Below, in pieces: positions 26,676-29,123 of a stretch of 29,123 nt of DNA (positions are counted from its first letter, which is position 1; each line of letters opens with the position of its first letter). The position numbers and the translations under genes were made by a program. The notes below the pieces were generated by a model. It searched no databases and was not told where the DNA came from. It saw nothing but the letters and a program-made list of their open reading frames with translations. The stretch is from an uncultured bacterium (GTDB lineage: Bacteria; Bacteroidota; Bacteroidia; Bacteroidales; Muribaculaceae), in the NCBI GenBank assembly GCA_905214735.1, contig CAJMNI010000034.1:1-29123 (forward strand), given 5' to 3'.

Positions 26676-26714
26676 GGCCCGGTTATTTCGCCCCGTTGTT
26701 TCGCCCGGTTATTT
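26676..26714. repeat. Three tandem 13-bp repeats across the GT2 stop codon
   Basis: Copies GGCCCGGTTATTT (26676-26688), CGCCCCGTTGTTT (26689-26701) and CGCCCGGTTATTT (26702-26714) are head to tail. The GT2 stop codon (26709-26711) lies in the last copy, so two copies extend past the gene end. Confidence 0.85.
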
Positions 26715-27665
26715 CCAGAGGAGGTAGGCGGCGCGGCCTCCGGCGGCGGTGTAGCGATAGATCAGCCGCAGAAGGAGCTTTCGCGCAGGGGAGCAGGTGG
26801 TGGACTGCAATGTGGTGCGCAGCAGCCGTTCGGCCAGGCCGCGGGCTCCTTCCCTGCGATAGATGGCGGCGAGAACCACACGCCTGTAGTCGATCATCTC
26901 TTTCAGACGCCGGCAATCAGGCGAGTCAGCGACATACTCTTCCACTACAGAAAGGGTATGTTCCCATTCTCCGGCCTTTTTGCTGAAGGCGGTACCGGTG
27001 ATCGAGACCGGCTGGGGATATATATCGGTAAGTATCCGCGCGACGTGGCGATGGCGCGGACGGTTTAGGAGCAGCCTTATTCCGAGCTCCCAGTCGTTCC
27101 ATACGGAGGCGTCTTCCCGCCAGCCTCCGGCGCGCCTCAGGAAATCGGCGTCGACCATATAGGCCTGTGTGCGGAAGAAGGCGTTGAACATCTGGCGGCG
27201 CATGATGTCGCCGCGCAGTCGGCTTTTGACCGATTGCGATCCGTCGGGAGAGTTGACCACGCATTCCCAGCTGACGATGTCGGCCCCTTCGGAGAGCGAC
27301 ATGGCATCGCTGACGAGCGAGGGACGCATCGCGTCGTCGGAGTCGAAGAAGCTGACCATCCGCGTGTCGACGGCCCCGAGACCCCTGTTGCGTGCCGCGC
27401 AGGCTCCCGGTTTCTCCTCGTGAAGGAGGGTATAGGTTATTCCCGGGTCGGGATGGGTGGCGAAGAATCGCTCTACAGCCTGTGGAGTCGAGTCGCTCGA
27501 GTTGTTGTCGACCACAATCACCCGGAGAGGCCGCCAGCTTTGTCTCGCCACCGACTCAAGACAACGCACCACGAGCTCCGGCCTGTTGCGGACAGGAATC
27601 ACGATGCTGACACATTCCCGCCCGTCATCTTTCGCTCTCTCCTTCGCTCTCTCCTTCGCTGTCAT
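26709..27665 (-). CDS. Family 2 glycosyltransferase
   Basis: This 318-residue GT-A fold enzyme has CVSIVIPVRNRPELVVRCLE (18-37), the nucleotide-binding Asp53 in VVDNNSSD and a metal-binding DSD-type motif FFDSDDA (106-112). There is no membrane segment, so it is probably cytoplasmic and adds a sugar to a surface glycan precursor; donor and acceptor are unknown. It begins 13 bases after the GT4 stop. The first residues, KERAKERAK, come from a 12-bp tandem repeat and precede the conserved fold, so they are likely dispensable. Confidence 0.9.
   Translation of the reverse strand: MTAKERAKERAKDDGRECVSIVIPVRNRPELVVRCLESVARQSWRPLRVIVVDNNSSDSTPQAVERFFATHPDPGITYTLLHEEKPGACAARNRGLGAVDTRMVSFFDSDDAMRPSLVSDAMSLSEGADIVSWECVVNSPDGSQSVKSRLRGDIMRRQMFNAFFRTQAYMVDADFLRRAGGWREDASVWNDWELGIRLLLNRPRHRHVARILTDIYPQPVSITGTAFSKKAGEWEHTLSVVEEYVADSPDCRRLKEMIDYRRVVLAAIYRREGARGLAERLLRTTLQSTTCSPARKLLLRLIYRYTAAGGRAAYLLWK
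27631..27660. repeat. 12-bp tandem repeat in the GT2 N-terminus
   Basis: Two full copies of TTCGCTCTCTCC (27631-27642, 27643-27654) and a half copy encode KERA-KERA in frame at GT2 residues 4-11. Confidence 0.85.
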
Positions 27666-27690
27666 TTCGTTGGCGCTGTCATTTCGTTGG
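27658..27690. repeat. 17-bp tandem duplication at the GT4/GT2 junction
   Basis: GCTGTCATTTCGTTGG occurs at 27658-27673 and again at 27675-27690, a 17-base period. The right copy holds the GT4 stop codon inside an ATGA; the left copy holds the GT2 start codon inside an identical ATGA. Confidence 0.88.
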
Positions 27691-28923
27691 TTTTTGATTC
27701 CCGTTGCAGATTGCCAGCAATTCGTCGGCGAAGTTCTCGCGAAGAGTCTTGCTGTCGAAAGATCTTTCCCAGAAAGAGCGGGCGGAATCTCTGAGGGGGG
27801 CGAGCCGGGGAATTACAGAGTCGATAGCGCGGCAGAATTCATCGGCGTCGGGGTCGGCGCTGAGGAGAAGGCCGCTCTCGGGGGTGACTATTTCTCGCAT
27901 TCCTCCGACATCGGTGCCGACGGCGGGAATGCCGTAACTGAGCGCCTCGCTGACCACAATCGGACACCCCTCAGAACTGCTAAGCAGAAGCAATAGGTCG
28001 ACATGGCGGGCGGCCATAATCTCCCGCACCAGAGAGTTTGGAAGGGCCCCGGTCATTTCGACTCTCAGGTTTTCGGGTAGCGAGGCGGCTACGGCCTCTA
28101 CTTTCGGGAGGTCTGGGCCATCGCCGATACAGATCCATGTGATCTCGCGCTCAGAATTTCGGCGGGCCCATTCCTTTACGAGTCGCAGCTGATTGTCGAC
28201 TCTTTTCACCGGGTCGAGACGCGAGCAACTGAGAAATGTGAGATTCTTTGAACCGGTCTCCGGATTTCGTATCCCGGGATCGGGAGTGCCGAGCCGTCGG
28301 GTGCCGATCTTGTCCCCGAATTCAAGATAATTGCTTCTCAGGTATTTCGCCCCCATGTCGGCTACTACGAAACAACCCCTGATCCCGGCGAGGTCATGCC
28401 TTCGCCAGGTGTGGCTGATGAAAAGAGGCCGGAAATCATAGAGGTCATTTCCATGGGCGCGGGTCACAATCCGGGCTCCTGCTATTCCGCTGAGGGCGGT
28501 CGTGGCGAAGTTGAACCAGAATGTGTAAAAGAGGGTGTTGTTGACGTCAATACGGTTTTCGACCGCCCATTTCTGCAGCTTCTTTCGGTAAAAGATGGTG
28601 TAGATGGAGGTGGCTATGGCGTGGCGGAGATGGCGCGGAGATCGCATGTAGGGGATATCGCCCGGAAGATGCGTCCACACTGCAGGGTGAAAGAGGAGCC
28701 CTAATTTATCTTTCCGGCCCGGAGCACCGAGCAGCGACCGGTCGACCTTTACATTGCCCGGCAACTCGGGGAGAGCGCTTCCGCCCGCTTCGTCGTTGAG
28801 GGGAAGAATGGTGACCTCGTCGAAACGCGATGCGAGCGCTCCGATCTCAGGAGTGATGAAGGGAGTCTCCGTGATCCCTCCCAAGGGATAGGAGTGAGTG
28901 ATTAAAACGAGTCGCGACGCCAT
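27679..28923 (-). CDS. Family 4 (GT-B fold) glycosyltransferase
   Basis: This 414-residue enzyme has an N-terminal acceptor domain starting LVLITHSYPLGGITETPFI and a C-terminal nucleotide-sugar domain with FLSCSRLDPVKRVD (about 230-243), ICIGDGPDLPKVE and the EX7E-type segment SSSEGCPIVVSEALSYGIPAVGTDVGGMREIV. Members transfer sugars with retention of configuration, often in exopolysaccharide or O-antigen synthesis. It is paired with the GT2 gene. The ATG at 28923 gives the full first beta strand; no later Met would. Confidence 0.92.
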   Translation of the reverse strand: MASRLVLITHSYPLGGITETPFITPEIGALASRFDEVTILPLNDEAGGSALPELPGNVKVDRSLLGAPGRKDKLGLLFHPAVWTHLPGDIPYMRSPRHLRHAIATSIYTIFYRKKLQKWAVENRIDVNNTLFYTFWFNFATTALSGIAGARIVTRAHGNDLYDFRPLFISHTWRRHDLAGIRGCFVVADMGAKYLRSNYLEFGDKIGTRRLGTPDPGIRNPETGSKNLTFLSCSRLDPVKRVDNQLRLVKEWARRNSEREITWICIGDGPDLPKVEAVAASLPENLRVEMTGALPNSLVREIMAARHVDLLLLLSSSEGCPIVVSEALSYGIPAVGTDVGGMREIVTPESGLLLSADPDADEFCRAIDSVIPRLAPLRDSARSFWERSFDSKTLRENFADELLAICNGNQKPTK

Positions 28924-28927
28924 GACA

Positions 28928-28959
28928 CAAAATTAGCCAATATGCATCAGATTTGCAAA
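28928..28959 (-). promoter_or_regulatory. Promoter abutting the GT4 start codon
   Basis: Read leftward: TTTG (28959-28956), a 20-base spacer, then TAATTTTG (28935-28928), a full consensus match. Only four bases separate the -7 box from the ATG at 28923, so the transcript would have almost no leader. Confidence 0.65.
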
Positions 28960-29015
28960 TAAGTGGGTGAAATGCGCTTCGGGAATCAAAAAAAATATTA
29001 TTTTTGTGGCAATTA

Positions 29016-29123
29016 TTCGCGAAGAGTCGAATTATGCGAATCGCATGACGAATTTCGCGAATCGCTTATAGCAATACTTCGTTAAAAAATTATTCATAGG
29101 CTAAGCGGCATCTACCGCTAAGC
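29016..29123. repeat. Cluster of short repeats at the right edge
   Basis: GCGAATCGC occurs at 29036-29044 and 29057-29065 (21 bases apart), the palindrome TTCGCGAA at 29016-29023 and 29054-29061, and an imperfect 9-bp hairpin at the end (GCTAAGCGG with CCGCTAAGC). A TATTTTTG box on the + strand at 28999-29006 precedes them. No gene is visible; this may be the control region of a rightward gene beyond the window. Confidence 0.45.

Overview
The window looks like chromosomal DNA of a gut Bacteroidota, probably order Bacteroidales and possibly Muribaculaceae; the genus is an inference. Evidence: Bacteroidales promoters (TTTG, about 20 nt, then TAnnTTTG) lie upstream of several genes; secreted enzymes end in type IX secretion (T9SS) type-A-like tails; DUF4831 and DUF4143 proteins are present; most coding DNA is GC-rich. 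I see no tRNA, rRNA, CRISPR array, transposase or phage gene.

Left region (1-11.6 kb). A leftward secreted GH130 mannoside hydrolase with two discoidin-like domains (185-2632) is divergent from a tight rightward three-gene operon (2873-11534): a GH18-like glycosidase, a C10 (streptopain-like) cysteine protease and a GH64 beta-1,3-glucanase. All three carry the same accessory modules, beta/gamma-crystallin domains alternating with ricin-type beta-trefoil lectins, followed by a sorting tail. Together the four predicted activities match the main layers of a fungal wall: mannan, chitin, beta-1,3-glucan and mannoprotein. I propose a surface-displayed or secreted fungal-wall-degrading cassette whose parts share one lectin scaffold. 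The scaffold of the GH18 gene and that of the protease gene are collinear duplicates at a constant 3525-bp offset, and their last lectin is almost identical in DNA, which suggests recent gene conversion.

Middle region (11.6-17.3 kb). After a strong bidirectional terminator comes a lone, AT-richer AAA ATPase/DUF4143 gene; its promoter region holds three operator-like repeats spaced exactly 33 bp apart. Next is a leftward pair: a GLUG-repeat protein with a T9SS tail, then a secreted GH13 alpha-amylase with a starch-binding module. No SusC/SusD pair is visible.

Right region (17.3-29.1 kb). A leftward, probably co-transcribed set runs nnr, DUF4831, xseA, xseB, hrpB and a GT-C-like membrane protein. 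It is followed by monocistronic class II fructose-bisphosphate aldolase with its own promoter and terminator, then by a GT4-GT2 glycosyltransferase pair likely involved in surface polysaccharide. The last 200 bases are intergenic and hold short repeats.
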